Origin: Clostridia bacterium
GTDB lineage: Bacteria; Bacillota; Clostridia; Monoglobales; Monoglobaceae
Direction: 5' to 3'
NCBI GenBank assembly: GCA_017620615.1
Contig: JAGAUW010000008.1
Location: 1 to 64,000, forward strand
DNA length: 64,000 nucleotides
Part shown: piece after piece, positions 63,624 to 64,000 of the stretch
How positions within the stretch are numbered: position 1 is the stretch's first letter
Layout of the letters: each line of letters opens with the position of its first letter
The notes under the pieces: model-generated
The model's input: only the letters and a program-made list of their open reading frames with translations
The model's database searches: none
What the model was told of the DNA's origin: nothing
Made by a program: the position numbers and the translations under genes

Positions 63624-64000
63624 TTATTTTCCTGACGCCGCAGACACTTTTACCCTATGCCCCGAGATTCCATAAAGGGCCTTAACCGCTTCATAAAGCT
63701 CAAGGCGGATGCTTTCGCTTGCGGCACCCTCTGCCACAACAAGAACTCCCGTGGGGACGGGTAGCTTTTCTTTTACTACAAACGGCTCTTCACCCTGATT
63801 TGAATCATAAAGCAAAACATTTTCCTCTTGCTGTGACTTTGATTGTGTTTTATCTTCACTATGCTCGGTTTCAAGCTGCGAGCTTTGATTTTTTGCAAGA
63901 ACCTTTTCTTCGCCTGCATCAAAGGAAATCATTACCTTTACCTTGCCCGCACCTTTTATTTTAGAAAGAATATCACCAAGCTTTGTTTCAGCATTTATTA
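63624..64000 (-). CDS. spoIIIAG: Stage III sporulation protein AG, C-terminal part (5' end outside window)
   Basis: The frame is open to the right edge. The ATG at 63932 is internal: codons before it read LGDILSKIKGAGKVKVM, the conserved SpoIIIAG ring-domain start. Later come a Gln/Glu-rich insert (KNQSSQLETEHSEDKTQSKSQ), then PVPTGVLVVAEGAASESIRLELYEAVKALYGISGHRVKVSAASGK. SpoIIIAG forms a ~30-subunit secretin-like ring in the mother-cell to forespore channel. The rest of spoIIIA presumably continues to the right. Confidence 0.92.
   Translation of the reverse strand, partial: INAETKLGDILSKIKGAGKVKVMISFDAGEEKVLAKNQSSQLETEHSEDKTQSKSQQEENVLLYDSNQGEEPFVVKEKLPVPTGVLVVAEGAASESIRLELYEAVKALYGISGHRVKVSAASGK

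Overview
The window looks like a piece of a low-GC, anaerobic, spore-forming Firmicute of class Clostridia. The grounds are spoIIIAG/spoIIIAH at the right edge, a SleL-type spore cortex hydrolase, a SigG-like gene fragment, whiA and hprK, a CIRCE-controlled groESL operon, ferredoxin-linked pyruvate oxidoreductase, and many promoters of the TTGACA-N17-TATAAT type. Nearly all of it is ordinary chromosome. Only the left 2.2 kb is visibly rearranged.

Layout. 1-2.2 kb: the 3' part of a large serine recombinase running in from the left edge, tRNA-Leu(UAG), a degenerate second tRNA-Leu copy that still has the good promoter, and a sigG fragment lacking region 2 that abuts a DMT transporter gene. 2.2-7.3 kb (minus): DMT transporter, ECF sigma factor with a putative membrane anti-sigma, fructose-bisphosphate aldolase, and a UPF0210/ACT pair. 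7.5-13.3 kb (plus): YgiQ radical SAM protein, folD, radA, CarD, ispD, ispF. 13.4-20.1 kb (plus): groESL, an amino-acid ABC transporter, coaX with an ECF S component, tcdA. 20.2-29.0 kb (minus): hpf, then a run in transcription order hprK-PHP-murB-whiA-dnaE-CDF. 29.1-31.9 kb: tRNA-Asp, tRNA-Thr and an iron operon feoA-feoB-small Cys-rich protein with palindromic operators. 32.1-39.3 kb: rhamnulokinase, then rpsB-tsf and pyruvate:ferredoxin oxidoreductase. 39.4-44.1 kb: LacI regulator, then a sugar oxidoreductase/aminotransferase pair and a ROK regulator that seem to share an operator. 44.2-49.5 kb (minus): purine salvage, glutamate dehydrogenase, and an alanine/glycine symporter under a single-aptamer glycine riboswitch. 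49.6-53.8 kb (plus): SleL-like enzyme, CapA-like protein, NSS transporter. 53.9-61.4 kb (minus): lipid kinase, D-2-hydroxyacid dehydrogenase, YgjV, MntP, pyruvate kinase with sodium-pump decarboxylase beta and gamma-like subunits, and trpB behind a leader-peptide attenuator. 61.5-64 kb: serine hydrolase (plus), spoIIIAH and partial spoIIIAG (minus).

How the genes fit together. Central carbon metabolism is well represented: aldolase, pyruvate kinase, sodium-pump decarboxylase subunits and PFOR around PEP/oxaloacetate/pyruvate, with HPr kinase for carbon regulation. Amino-acid and nitrogen handling (GdhA, glycine/alanine symporter, ABC and NSS transporters, TrpB) is under RNA-level control at two sites.

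The observations I rate highest are: (i) an 18-codon leader peptide ahead of trpB whose single Trp codon lies in the 5' arm, and whose stop codon lies in the loop, of an intrinsic terminator; (ii) the truncated sigG fused to the end of a transporter gene beside a duplicated tRNA and a serine recombinase; (iii) repeated GTTAG-N6-CTAAC palindromes in the feo operon; and (iv) the oxidoreductase/aminotransferase/ROK locus with matching operators. All functional calls are from sequence reading alone; no database search was run.
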